Shown here piece by piece: positions 11,890-23,372 of a DNA stretch of 64,000 nucleotides. Numbering within the stretch: position 1 is the first letter of the stretch; the number at the start of each line of letters is the position of its first letter. This DNA comes from Ceraceosorus guamensis. Taxonomy: Eukaryota > Basidiomycota > Exobasidiomycetes > Ceraceosorales > Ceraceosoraceae. Under the pieces are notes generated by a model. The model saw nothing but the letters and a program-made list of their open reading frames with translations. It ran no database searches and was not told where the DNA came from. The position numbers and the translations under genes were made by a program. Location of the stretch: NCBI RefSeq assembly GCF_003144195.1, contig NW_020290018.1:202916-266915 (forward strand), read 5' to 3'.

Positions 11890-13579
11890 ATGTCCGCTGC
11901 AGAAGTCACAAAGGACACAAAGTGAGCGTGCGACCGTATTCACTACGTTCACAGCGTCACTGATGAGCTAAGTGCCTGACATCTCTTCCACCACCGCCAC
12001 TCAGGCTCTCTGACCTCACAGATGCCCAGAGAGCAGAGCTTGGACAGAGAGCCAAGGAAGAAAGCTTCTCGGGTCAGGCTCTTCTGGGACCCCAAGAGAC
12101 TTTGGACGGATTAGAGGAGGAGTACAGGAAGGGGAACTATGCGGAGTTTGCCGATAAGGTCAAGTGGTTGAGAGAGAAGGGAGACTTCATTGGTGAGTTG
12201 AGGGGAGATTTTGATGCGAATTTGTCGGCATTGTAGGGGCATCTCGACTCGCTTATAAGCTTGGAAGTAGCTTATGCAATGCTGCGGTGCCGGCGGTGGG
12301 CATTTGGTACCGTCATTGAACTCTCAATGCTGCCGGCCAGAGCGAGTGTCGGGAAGATCAGCACTCCAGCTAATACAAGACACTCTACTCGCTTCCATCA
12401 GGTATGCGCAGGGTGCGCGGTGATGGTGAGTGCCGTACAGCTCTGCAGCGCGGGCTGGTCCAGCATTGATAGGCTCCTCTACTCGCCACCTGATGTGAAC
12501 AGGCAATTGCTTCTACGCTGCTTTCGCTTTCGCCGTGGTGCAGAAGCTGCTGCATTTCAACGACAGGCCGATGCACCATTTCATGGTGAAGCACTTGGAA
12601 GGGACATTGGCGTGAGCATTGTCTCCACTTGCTGGTGGCATTGCTGCTCTGGTGTTATTCATAATGCTGAACGCGACGCACGCCCCTTTCTCCGCAGCCT
12701 TCTCAAGAAGACAGGCTTCGACGAATCAATCTAGTATGTGTCAGGCTTGCGCATACATCGATAGGTGCGAAGTAGCATACAGTTTACCGATCGCTTGCCC
12801 TTTACGTGCAGCCTCGAGTTCTGGGAGCCATTCAAGAAGCTGTTGAATCGGATGCACAGCACCGATCCGGAAGTCGTAGAGCTCAATGATCAACGCTTGC
12901 AACAAGCTTTCAACGATGCGTACATTGTAAACTCAATTGTTGCCTACTTGCGGCTGGTGACAAGCGCATACCTAAAGGTGAGTCCGAGATGGATTCTGCT
13001 TCTCCCGCTCTCACGTTGACGGCGATGGGCGAGTCTCGATCTTCGATTGCAGGACAACGCGGAGGACTTCACACCTTTCCTCTTCACTCTAGAGGACGAG
13101 TTTGGGGGTAAAGCCCCAACGCTTGATGACTTTTGCGCCAATCAGGTCGAGGCTATTGGCAAGGAAGCGGATCACGTCCAGATCGCGGCGCTTAGCAGCT
13201 GCTTGAAGGTGTCGCTCCACGTCGCCTACTTGACAGCTTCAGGTGCCCCCCCGGAGACCCCAGCTTTGGAGAAGAAGATGGGAGAGGCATTTGCCGGCGG
13301 CGTGGCGGTACCCGGAGAGGCGGCTGCGATCAAGAGGGAAGCTGCGAACGATCCGCATCGCGTGGACCTGGTTGAGTTTGAGGTACCCTCGACGATTGGC
13401 GTCGGCATGGACATTGTGAGTAGCGCTTCTCGCAGCACTGTCAGCATGTATTCATGCGCACTCAGCATCTCTTGCCGCTGCGATCACAGGGTACGCTTCT
13501 CTTCCGTCCCGGCCATTACGACTTGCTCGTACGTGCAGCACCCCAAGCATCTCCTGATATCAGCATTCCTCGCGCATAG
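11890..13579 (+). CDS. OTUB1: Otubain-type deubiquitinase (peptidase C65)
   Basis: Eight exons (11890-11921, 12005-12192, 12402-12425, 12503-12611, 12698-12733, 12812-12977, 13053-13415, 13490-13579) encode 335 residues. The protein aligns with OTUB1 throughout. The N-terminal helix LDGLEEEYRKGNY precedes the catalytic loop RRVRGDGNCFYAAF with Asp81 and nucleophile Cys84, and RPGHYDLL near the end carries His315. Otubains cleave ubiquitin chains, classically Lys48-linked, in cytosol and nucleus, and can also block E2 enzymes. The catalytic loop is built from a 24-nt exon and the exon after it. Reading on without splicing would stop at 12236 and give an 87-residue fragment lacking the active site, so the spliced model is strongly preferred. 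All junctions keep phase. Confidence 0.93.
12402..12425 (+). other. 24-nt microexon of the otubain gene
   Basis: This exon lies between a CATCAG acceptor and a GTGAGT donor and encodes MRRVRGD plus split glycine codons at each end. It joins the N-terminal helix region to the exon carrying the nucleophilic cysteine. Skipping it would keep the frame (24 nt is divisible by three) but would remove the conserved Arg-Gly-Asp part of the catalytic loop. Confidence 0.85.
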
Positions 13580-14709
13580 ATGCGTTCAGATGCATCGCAC
13601 ACATACAAGAAGAGCTCGCATTGTCGACCTACTTGCCACCTCCCAATCTTGTCTTGTCCAAATAATGAGTCGTCTTGAATTAGGGTGTTGCAGTGGCAAA
13701 CACTTTGCATCACGCTAGGATAGCGTCTCGTCTGCGGGAGCGCACCCGGGCTGAAGTTAAGTCAAGTCAGCCACAAGTCATCAGACGTGGCAAGTGCATG
13801 ATCCCGCTCATCCCACATCGTCGTCATTCTATGGTACACGCAACGAGAGCTGAGCGATTGAGTGGCCGTGCTGAGGTGTGGCGCCATATGCCCCAAGACC
13901 AGACCTATTTATTGTAGGGACACCTTTCGTGCGCCTCTGAAGGAAAGCCTAGGTAGGGGCCACAATTACACATCGCTGCGCATGCATTCTACCCTGAAAT
14001 CGGACTTATGCTGCGACCTGAACTCTCAGGTCCAGACCGCGATCGAATCGTGAATGTTGACAGTTCGGAAGACAGCCCGGCCACGAAAGCGTGGGTGGTG
14101 AGCGCGCATCAGCATGAGCGGGAGAAGCCGCGCGTGCGCACGGTCTGGGATGCACGAGAGGTCAATAAGTCGTGAGTTGATCTGCGCTGCAGCTGATTGC
14201 GTGTGTAAGTCAAGAGTCACGAGTGCGATATGCGGCTGATGCGTTGTTGGGCTCGCGGAGCGCTCTGTGCGTGCGCTCTCATCGGCTAGCTCACGCTCTA
14301 CACTTGTGACTCTACTGTCACACTGGACTGTCGCACTCGCTTTCAGTTGAGCTTTGCCGCATCCACTTCAGCTCAACTGGCGCACAAATCCTCGGCCCAC
14401 AAAAAGTGTCGTGCCGAGTCGCTGCTGGTTCTTGCGCTCAGCTGCTTCCCTGCCGAATGGCCTTGGGGCTACCCTAGGATCTCTAACAGTCTGTGATCGC
14501 TGGTCAGAAAGGCTGCCGAAGCGAATCTCCTTGTGCAGCACACGCTAAAGGGGCCCACCCGAGGCCAATTCCGGCACTCGATCAGTGCCTTGCTGCGCAA
14601 AGTCGTCGACCAGGGGGGGGGGGCAAGTGACGTTGCCGCACCCAACACGGCCAGCCGCACCTCAAACACTTACGGTCACCAGTGTCGCCGAAGCGATTCA
14701 GCTCACGCT
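13580..14709. other. Intergenic region upstream of VPS35
   Basis: About 1.1 kb without a supportable gene. It holds the otubain 3' end and the VPS35 promoter and leader, including an 11-G homopolymer at 14613-14623, about 90 nt before the VPS35 start. Several short AGTCACGAGT-like words are present (near 14211-14222). Frames open across the VPS35 start add nothing that resembles the Vps35 N-terminus. Confidence 0.45.
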
Positions 14710-17700
14710 ATGGATGACTCCGTCAAGGTCCTCAATGAGGCGCTGTCCTCTGTCAAGGTGCAGCTTGTGCAGATGAAGAGGTGCCTCGACTCGGAGCTTC
14801 TCATGGACGCTCTCAAAGCTGCGTCTACCATGCTCTCCGAGCTCAGGACTTCCTCCCTGTCGCCCAAGAACTACTACGAGCTTTGTAAGTGCTGCGTGGC
14901 TCTTTGCATTGAAGCAGTGGTGCATGAAGCTGGGCGTGGATTCAAGCTAGAGTGACTTTGCAGGCGTTGAGAGGTCCCACTCCCTTTTCCCCCCCCCAGA
15001 CATGGCCGTGTTTGATGCTTTGCGCCACCTCTCCATCTATCTGTACGATGCGCACACCACCAGCAAGCATCACCTCGCCGATCTGTACGAATTGGTGCAA
15101 TACTGCGGCAACATTGTTCCAAGAGTGAGTTGACTAGTCTCGTCAGCCGAGCCGTCAGCCCCATCCCCTTGCTCAATAGATGCAAACGCCGCTCCGACTC
15201 CAAACCTTGCGCGGGCAGCTTTACTTGATGATCACGGTAGGCAGCGTCTACATGTCTGTGCCCGATGCTCCCATCAAGGAGATCATGAAAGACATCATGG
15301 AGATGAGCAGAGGCGTGCAGCACCCCACTCGCGGCCTCTTCCTGCGCCACTACATGAGCGGAGCGACGAGAGACTATTTGCCAGTAGGGAGTGATATGGG
15401 GTACGTGCAGCTGGGGTCTGCTACATGCTCTTTGGGCAAGAAGGCTGTACTGATGTGCTCTCCTCGATCGTTGCGCGCATCAACAGATCTGGCGGCAACT
15501 TGCAGGACTCCATCGGCTTTGTCTTGACCAACTTCATTGAGATGAACAAGCTATGGGTGCGCTTGCAGCATCAGGGACACTCGAGAGATAGGGAGAAGAG
15601 GGAGATGGAGCGAAAAGAGCTGCGCATTCTTGTTGGCACCAACTTGGTCAGGCTTAGTCAATTGGACGGCGTGGATCTGGAGATGTACAGGCGAATCATC
15701 TTGCCATCGATCTTGGAGCAAGTTGTCAATTGTAAAGACGTCATCGCGCAAGAGTACCTCATGGAAGTCGTCATTCAAGTCTTCCCTGACGAATTCCACT
15801 TGCGAACCCTTGGTCCATTCCTCTCCGCCTGCGCTCAGCTGCACCCAAAGGTCAACATCAAGCAGATTGTCATCTCATTGATTGATCGGCTTGCTGCATA
15901 TGCAGCCAGAGAGGCCGAAAACGATAGTCCTGAGGAGATACGCAGGCAAGAGGAGGAGGCCGGGCGTCGATTAGCGGAGAAGACCCGAGAGATGCGCTTG
16001 ACCGGTCAGTCTGCAGGGCCCAGTAGCGTCTGGGACGAAGTCAAGGCGGAAGGAGAGGTCAGGTCGGGCGCCCCTGCAAGCGCAGCTCAGCAGGAACTAC
16101 TGGACGGGCCTCACACAGAGGCTCGCTCCGCTGCCCAGCCGCCGGTTGCACCCGTTGCGGATGCTCCTCCTGTGGAACCGTCTGGCTTTGCAGTCGACCC
16201 CAACGATGCCGCTGCTCCAAACGTAGCGACGCACAGCTCGACCGAAGCTCGCTTCTCGTCCGTTCCAGACGAGCTCAACGACAACGCATGGGGAGAGCAG
16301 AGAGGAAGCACCGATCCATGGGGCGGTGCTTCAGCGTCGACCTCGGACGACTTGCACTCGAACGAAACAGGACCTAGCACTGATGCGACATCCGAAGACC
16401 CCGATGAGAATGGGACCGGAGGGCAGGAGATGCGGTCAGACATGTTCCCGTCAAAGTCCTTGCCAGCGAGCGGAGATGCGCAAGAGGATGACGGTGCGCA
16501 GCCGGTGCAAGTCGACGGAGACGCACCGACCGCAAAGGGGAATCAGCCAGTCGAAGGCGCTGAAGCTGCTTCCCGACCGCAAGCAGCCGAGCCCGTGCCA
16601 TCGGCACCGCCACCGGCACCGCCTCGGAAGTTCCGAGGAATTCCGGAGGATGTCAAATTATTCGAGGTATTTTGGGCCCAAGTGGTGCAGCTTATCAGAG
16701 CGAGACCAGATCTGTCCATCATGGACATCACTGCACTGCTCGTCTCTCTTATCAACCTCTCGCTGAGTTGCTATCCGGACCAGCTGGAGTATGTAGACCA
16801 GGTTCTCGGCTTCGCAAGAGAGAAAGTGGCTGAAGCCGAACAGACTGCTGAGCTCCACTCGCAAACAACGATGGGTAACCTCAATGCTTTGTTGCTTTCG
16901 CCCATCAATTCGTACCTCACAGTGTTGACGCTCTTGGCACTGCCGAATTACAAGGCGCTTCTCCTGGCGCAGCCATACTCCACTCGCAAGAGCATCGCGC
17001 ACGCTGTCGTCAACAGCGTCTTGAGAAATGAGACTGTCATGTCCACTCCAGAGGACGTTGATGGAGTTCTAGACTTGTGCAGCATCCTCGTTCTGGACCA
17101 ACGAGATGGGACAGCTCACCATGCTCAGCACGCTGCATATGCACAGGGTGGCAACCCGTACGCCGCTCAGCATCTGCATAGTCAGGACCCTCGCTATAAT
17201 GGGCATCACCAAGGCGGGACTCCTTTGTATGGAGGAGGCATGGGCAGAGCCATGAATTCCAGGCATCATATGGCTCAGTACGACCTGGAAGAGATGGCGG
17301 AAGAGCAAGGCTGGCTAGCCAGGATGGTCCACCTGTTCAGGTCCGACGATCTTGAAACACAGTTCAGCTTGCTACAAACGGCCAGGAAGCACTTTATCGC
17401 CGGCGGCGAGCGCATCAGGTATACTCTGCCGCCGCTCAGCGTCTCTGCGATGAAGCTGGCGAGGCGATACAAGTTGCGAGAAGAGATTGTGAGCACCTGC
17501 TACTGTGTACTTAGCCAACGGCCTGCAAATTGACTCACCGATGAATCCTCTCCTCTCCTTCCCTGCACAGGAGGAAGACTGGGAGAGCAAGATGCTCACC
17601 TTGTACAAATTTGTCCACCAGATCATCTCCACGCTCTACAACAAGGTGGAGTCCTCGGACTCCTGCCTTCGCTTGTTCTTGCTCGCTGCACAATCAGCCG

Positions 17701-18565
17701 ACGAGACTGAGTTCGAAGAGCTCAGCTACGAGTTCTACGTGCAAGCTTTTACCATCTACGAGGAATCGATCTCGGAAAGCAGAGCGCAACTGCAAGCGAT
17801 CGGACTTGTCATATCCACCTTGCAGACAGCACGAGTCTTCTCGACAGACAACTACGACACCTTGATCACCAAAGCTACGCTGCATGGAGCCAAGCTGCTC
17901 AAAAAGCCTCATCAAGCTGCAGCAGTGCTGATGGCCAGCCACTTGTGGTGGCAGGTCGAAGTAGCAGGCAGACCAAGCACCGAGGAAAAGGTGAGTAACG
18001 GGCGTCCCGTCACGCCGAGACGTCGCTGATCTGACGACGGCCTTACATTGATGCATTTCTTGTTCAGCCTTTGCTGAGGGATGGCAAGCGCGTTTTGGAG
18101 TGCTTGCAAAAGGCGCTTAGGATCGCAAACAGCTGTGTGGATGAGCGCAGCACAGTGGAAATTTTCTGCAGCGCTTTGGACCAATATCTCTATTACGTGA
18201 GTGTCGCGGATTTGTGAGCTGGCGCACGCGCAAGGTGCTCATCGCTCGCCATTTCCCAGTTCGAGAGGCAAGTCGAGGCCATCACTCCAAAGTACATCAA
18301 CTCTCTTGTGGAGCTCATCTCGAACGGATTGGAGTCTCTAGCGCGGGAGGACTTGCATCCCACCTCCTCAGCCACTGGTTTCATCGAAGGCGTGTCGGGC
18401 CCAGAAGCATGCCATCGACATTTCCGAGCGCAGCTCGTTCACATCAAGACTCGCAAGGAAGCAGCTTTGGCGCTCGTCGGCTCGGCAGACGGGGATGGAA
18501 AGAGCCGAGGGCCAGATTGGGGGGCTGTCAGCTTGGCAGCAATCTCTAGCAAGCACCTGCAGTGA
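14710..18565 (+). CDS. VPS35: Vps35, retromer cargo-recognition subunit
   Basis: Seven exons (14710-14884, 15000-15124, 15219-15400, 15487-17488, 17571-17990, 18068-18196, 18260-18565) encode about 1,112 residues. Vps35 is the alpha-solenoid core of retromer; with Vps26 and Vps29 it recycles cargo from endosomes to the Golgi and plasma membrane. Seen here: the N-terminal helices, the Vps26-binding PRLYL motif (residues 99-103, split by an intron), TRDYLP, the long helix [14 protein letters not shown] and a C-terminal solenoid ending near HLQ. The protein is about 300 residues longer than human VPS35. Most of the excess is an acidic, Pro/Ala/Ser-rich insert at about residues 330-540, plus a His/Gly/Tyr-rich loop at about 710-760. 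Both lie inside the large fourth exon and look disordered. Phase closes at all junctions. Confidence 0.95.
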
Positions 18566-19027
18566 AAGGGACTTTATCACCATGCCGAGTAATTCATCAT
18601 CCACAAACAATTTCAGCACACGAGCTTTGGACGAGGTCGCGCGCGCGCAAGAAAATCAGGCGTGAGACGAGGCGGGTCAATGGGGATCAATGTTACACGT
18701 GCGAGTACACAGCACCTCAAGGCAAGAGCTCAAGAGTTGTTGCGGAAAAAGGGGGGGGAAAGAAGCCCTTGTACATCGGTATCGGGAGCAGAGAAGTCCT
18801 TTCGAGAGGCGGCTGAAAATACGATGAGGGCTTGACAAGATTACGTATGATCGAGCGTAGAGTTGAGCCAGCCGCTCAAGCGCAAGCAGGGCCTCCCCCC
18901 TCTCTTGCACACATTCAGAGAGAGCACAAAGGGTCGGGCTTGGAGCATAGATGCGAGGAGCGAGACTAGATTGAGACGAGCGACGAGAGCAAGGCGAGAA
19001 GACGGATCATGACGCGTCGATTCGGGT
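18566..19027. other. Convergent 3' intergenic region, VPS35 / NHP6-like
   Basis: The 462 nt between two stop codons that face each other. It contains a G-run (near 18751-18758) and purine-rich stretches, but no coding frame of note. It presumably holds both 3' UTRs and transcription end sites. Confidence 0.5.
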
Positions 19028-20186
19028 TTAATCGCTGTCCTCTTCGTAAGCTTGCTGCTTCTTGCTGCCCTTTCCTCCACCGCTCTTCTTCTCCTGCAAA
19101 TGTGTACGTCACGAGACAAGGACGTCAGGCCAAGTCGCTCAGGACAAAGGCAGCGTCGCGCTACTCACGAAAGCGGCCTTCTCGTTGGCAGCGCGGACTT
19201 TGTCGCGCTCGGCCATGTCGAGGTAAGGCTGCGCAGAGCGTGCATGATGGGGGCTGTCAGCTGCATGTCGAGAGCGTGCTGGAAAGAAGCCATAATTCTC
19301 ACCTTCTTCTGAGCCTCAGACATCTCTTGCCACTTGGCACCAAGCAGCCTGCCAACCTCGCCTGCGATGTTTGTTTGCGACAATGTCAAGAGCGTCAGCA
19401 GCGAAGATCACGCAGTAGGGCCAAGCATGCGCTGCGGACGCGTCGGTGAGAGGGCAGCTGCAACAGGACAAGCCTCAAGGTGCTGACCTCATGCGACTAC
19501 TCTGAGATTGAAGAGCGAACACTCTCCCAGGCTTGCCTCGGCCAGGGGCGTGACATGTGCACGACTTTGAGCCACGCTGACCGCTGTTGACGCTGACCGT
19601 GTTTGTCCGTTGCGAGACGGAGGCATGCGTAGCGCTGGCTGGCTGGCCACTGACACGAGCGAGACGCGTCCAAAGACGCGTCAAAGCGCGTCAAAAGTTC
19701 GGATCTCATGCTCCTGACTTGTGTCCTGCTGCTCGACGATGCCGACGATCTCAATGACTCGAGATGCCACACCCATGACGGTCTCTGGCGGTGTGGATAA
19801 CATAGAGGCTGCGACTCACCAAAAGAGGCGTCTGGGTTGGCGGCCTTGATACGCTCACGCCAGTCCTGGGACATGAACATGTATGCGCTGTCAACAGCAA
19901 ACGATGGTGGGCAAAAAGAGGATCGGGGGTCAGTCTTGTGAACGACGGCGATCAACGCGAAGGAATGGGGATGGTGCGCGACGCGCGCATTCCTGGGTGA
20001 TGCGGCTCGCCAGCTTGCGAGCGCTGTCACCCAGGAAAGGCGGTGATGCAACGCGCGTGGAGTGTGTGTGTGTATGTGAGCATATACGCACGAAAGTGGG
20101 CGCTTAGGGCCTTCCTTCTTGCCGGCCTTTCCCTTCTTGGCGGGAGCAGCGGAGGATGCAGCCTTGGAACTTGCTTTGGGAGCCAT
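19028..20186 (-). CDS. NHP6: Nhp6/HMGB-type single HMG-box protein
   Basis: Five small exons (20186-20092, 19887-19820, 19361-19303, 19228-19169, 19093-19028) encode 115 residues. A basic, Ala/Lys/Ser-rich N-terminus precedes one HMG box at about residues 28-95. Family landmarks are GPKRPLSAYMFMSQDWRER, the ANPDASFGEVGRLLG turn, WQEMSEAQKKPY and a final basic helix. The tail is Lys-rich then acidic (YEEDSD). Proteins of this type bind the DNA minor groove without sequence specificity, bend DNA and assist FACT and transcription. Length and layout match yeast Nhp6. The last exon extends the protein beyond the box by a Gly/Ser/Lys linker. The first intron uses a GTGCGT donor and the others GTGAGT or GTGAGA. 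The ATG at 20186 is the first in frame and gives the canonical N-terminus. Confidence 0.93.
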
Positions 20187-22001
20187 GATGTAGAAGCTTG
20201 TCGCAGTGTAAAAAGTGATGTTTGATTGTAGTTGATGGTGATGAACGAGCTGAAAGAGGTGAAGGGACAGCTTGTGTAGAAGGTGAGAGTCTGGGTGAGC
20301 GCGTGCGTGCGGGCTTGTGATTTGGGTTGGGTGGGTGATTTGGGCGGGCGTGCAAGCTTGAGCGCGTCTAGTCGCTCGCCCTGGGTCAAGCCAGCCCTCT
20401 GCCAAATCGAGTTTGGCAGGCGCTGTGCACTGCCTGGGCAGCGCAGGGCAGTCCAAGGCGAACGCGGCGGCTCGCTTTCGCACACGCGCGCGCGCAGCGC
20501 AGCACGCGCCGCCCGCGCCTGATGGCCGCCTGACCGTGCGCCTGCAAGCTTGATCACAGTCAAGCAAAGCAGCACGCGTGCTGTGTGTGCGAGCGCTATG
20601 TAACTGGGCCATGGCGGCGCGCGCTCTTGGGCCTCACGCGCGCGTATAAACTGTCCACCGCACCGGCCTAGCAGCGCTATACACACCGCACGGTACGCGC
20701 TATATACAGCAGCAGCGCTGAAGCGCCCGCTGCTGGGCGGTGCGCTGCTTGCGTGTGCGCCCAGCGCAGTTGCGCGTAGTCGCATGTATACCGCACAGCA
20801 GTCGCGGTGCATGGGGTGCTTGCTATAGCTGCGTCACCGCTATATGCGTATACCGTACCGTCGACGGGCTGGCGCCTGGCGTGTGTGCGGACAGGCCAAC
20901 TTGCGCGCGCGCCAGCCAGCCATCCCTGCCTGACCTGCTAGCTGCTGCGTACTGTATAGCTCCCCAGGACAGACCGTGCAGTACGCCTGCGAGTCTGGAG
21001 TCCATCAGGTGTATACTGGCAGCACGGCCTCCAGCGTTGTGCGTTTGATTAAGCGTTCGCTCGGTCGCCCGCTTCTAGCTGTTGCAAATGAATCGAGTCG
21101 ATGCCATACATGCATCAGCTAGCTGTAGCCTGATTGTGATGACCTGCCGCATCACTCGCCTGCCTGCCTGCCAGTCGCTACTCGCGGCAAAGTCGAGCGT
21201 GAGACGCGCAAAGACGCGCGCGGCGGGGCCGCACTCGTGACTTCGATCTTTGACAACACAACACGTACGCGGTATGCACTTTGACTCAACTGATGATTCG
21301 TGATTCTTGATTATACCGTACCGTGGATGCTGCTGTGTGCACCAAGCTGCGAAGTTCGTCCCCACCAGTCACGAGTTCAGGTACACAGGGCTATGCTCTC
21401 CACTGGCGCTGGGCCACGCAGTCAGTCTTCCCAACATCAGATTCCACTCGAGCGCCTTGCACCACTTTTTGAGGATAAATGTGCCAAGCATTTCCTGGTC
21501 AAGGGCAAAAGCCCCCACTCAGAAGGTGATTAAGTACTTTGACTCTCTGATTTTTGATTGACTAGCTGGGCCAATTCGTCAACACAGTCGTGAGTGTGAG
21601 TGAAGCGCGCAAAGCCGATTGTAGCGCTTGACCGGGCACGGCTCGTACGAGAGCGTGCGGCGCACACGCCAAGTTCGTGCCATTCACGTGATTCGTGATT
21701 TGTTCCTTCAGAGCAGGCCGTCTTCATGGCTCTCGTGCTGATGAACCAATCATTCACGATCCTTCTTGAATTCGTGATCGGCGGCAGCTTCTAGATCACT
21801 CATCACTCAAACCGCTAAACTGCATGGTGAAAGCGTCTACATGTGCGCACGCACACGGATGGCTGATTCACGATTGCTGAAGTCGAATGTGAAACGGGCG
21901 GATGCAGAGGAGATCAGGGCGGACGCGAAGCGATTTCATCTTCAGGAGACCTTTGAACTGATTCGTTCTCCTTCCAGCAAGAAGAACCGAAATTAGCCCT
22001 C
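20187..22001. promoter_or_regulatory. Large divergent intergenic region, NHP6-like / pantothenate synthetase
   Basis: 1.8 kb with no supportable gene. The part next to the HMG gene (20440-21060) alternates very GC-rich tracts of CG/CA dinucleotides with TATATA-type words. It includes the 13-mer TATACCGTACCGT at 20849-20861, repeated exactly at 21312-21324. A GCCT microsatellite lies at 21158-21172. Two exact ATTCGTGATT words (21296-21305, 21691-21700) and several variants follow. The region must contain both promoters. Confidence 0.5.
21158..21172. repeat. Short (GCCT)n microsatellite
   Basis: Just under four perfect tetranucleotide units in the gene-free region upstream of pantothenate synthetase. 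A related (CCTG)n run recurs at about 61083-61094. It is a simple-sequence repeat with no sign of function. Confidence 0.7.
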
Positions 22002-23310
22002 ATGAAGACTACGAGGTGCCTGCTTCGCAATCTAGTCCAGCGCCCCGCGTCAGCTTTGTCTATGACTTCGGGGTCGCACAGGAGCGCATACTCCACCATG
22101 ACGAGCAAAGGAGACGCTGCAAGTTTGAACTCTCCGATTCCAATCCTGCGCACGCTGGCCGAGCTTCGGGAATGGCGACGTGCGCTATTCGCTCGGGGAG
22201 CTACTGTAGGTTTTGTGCCCACAATGGGCGCGCTTCACTCTGGTCATCTGAATCTTGGTGAGCAACAACGGGTCTTTGGCCCTCCTGACGTGTATGCAGG
22301 GTTGGACAACTGTTCTTTCATGAGTACTGACGCGCATCGAGCGGCCCTCAGTGCGGGCATCCCTTGCAGAAACGGATGAGACGATCGTCTCGGTCTACGT
22401 GAATCCCGCTCAATTTGCTCCTCACGAAGACTTTGGATCGTACCCAAGAACACTGCCGACAGATATCCAAGCTCTCGTGTCCTTGACGACGAGCGCAGAC
22501 GACGCGTCAACAGCACCGGCCCGATCAAAGCTGGTTTCGGCCATCTTCGCACCCACCACGGATCAATTGTACCCCAACGGCATCGAACGCGACAAGTCGA
22601 AGCAGCGTGGAGCTTTTGTGGAAGTCGCTGGTCTGCAAGATCGAATGGAAGGCGCTAGCAGGCCCACTTTTTTTCGAGGAGTAGCCACCGTTGTCACCAA
22701 ATTGTTCAATGCCGTGCAGGTGAGCTTCGTGCGCGAGTGGATCTAGTGTCACAGACATACACTTAGAGTCTAAGAGCATGCTCCCACCTCTTCTCTGCTG
22801 GTCAAGCCTGATCTAGCTTACTTTGGCCAAAAGGACATTCAACAAGCAATCCTGCTTCGACGAATGGTTTCCGATCTGCTATTCCCCCATCCTCCTGGTC
22901 CCTCTGCCGTCCGAGTGTTGCCCACGTCGCGAGCGGAAGATGGACTTGCCCTTTCGTCGCGCAACGCCTACCTCACTCCAGCTTCGCGAAAGCACGCGAC
23001 GGCCTTGCATGATGCGTTGCAAAGAGGTCAGGATGCTTGGGCAGGCGGCTCGCCTCCTGCAAAGGTTCTCGAGACCGCACGCTCGCACGTTGCTCACGCA
23101 GCCAGACTTTCGGCGCGGGAAAACGTCCACATTGAGCTTCTATACATTAGCCTGAACGATCCGCATACCCTCGAGACCATTTGGGACTCGCAGGACAGAT
23201 CACAGCTCAGCGGCGCAATCTTGAGCGGAGCTGCAATGATATCAGAGGGCAAAGATGGACAGAAGACGAGACTGATCGATAACTTATTGCTCGACTTCTC
23301 ATTGGAATGA
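22002..23310 (+). CDS. PAN6: Pantothenate synthetase (pantoate-beta-alanine ligase)
   Basis: Three exons (22002-22257, 22352-22719, 22807-23310) encode 375 residues. The enzyme condenses pantoate with beta-alanine using ATP, the last step of vitamin B5 synthesis before CoA. Family motifs are clear: [11 protein letters not shown] (HIGH-like nucleotide site, residues 72-82), [12 protein letters not shown], the pantoate region [27 protein letters not shown] across the second splice junction, and LSSRN. The catalytic body starts near residue 45. The preceding 40 residues are rich in Arg, Ser and Thr with few acids and hold further methionines at 21 and 33. This could allow a mitochondrial form and a cytosolic form from alternative starts (inference). 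The stop is 62 nt from the stop of the convergent thioesterase gene. Confidence 0.94.
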
Positions 23311-23372
23311 ATGATTGCAAATGCGCTTGCCGCATGTGACTGCGGTGCAACGTCCATTCATGGTCTTCCTGT

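Noticed and set aside
11890-12236. An 87-residue stand-alone small protein
   Set aside because: The same exons continue by splicing into a complete otubain with catalytic Asp, Cys and His. The stop at 12236 is inside an intron.
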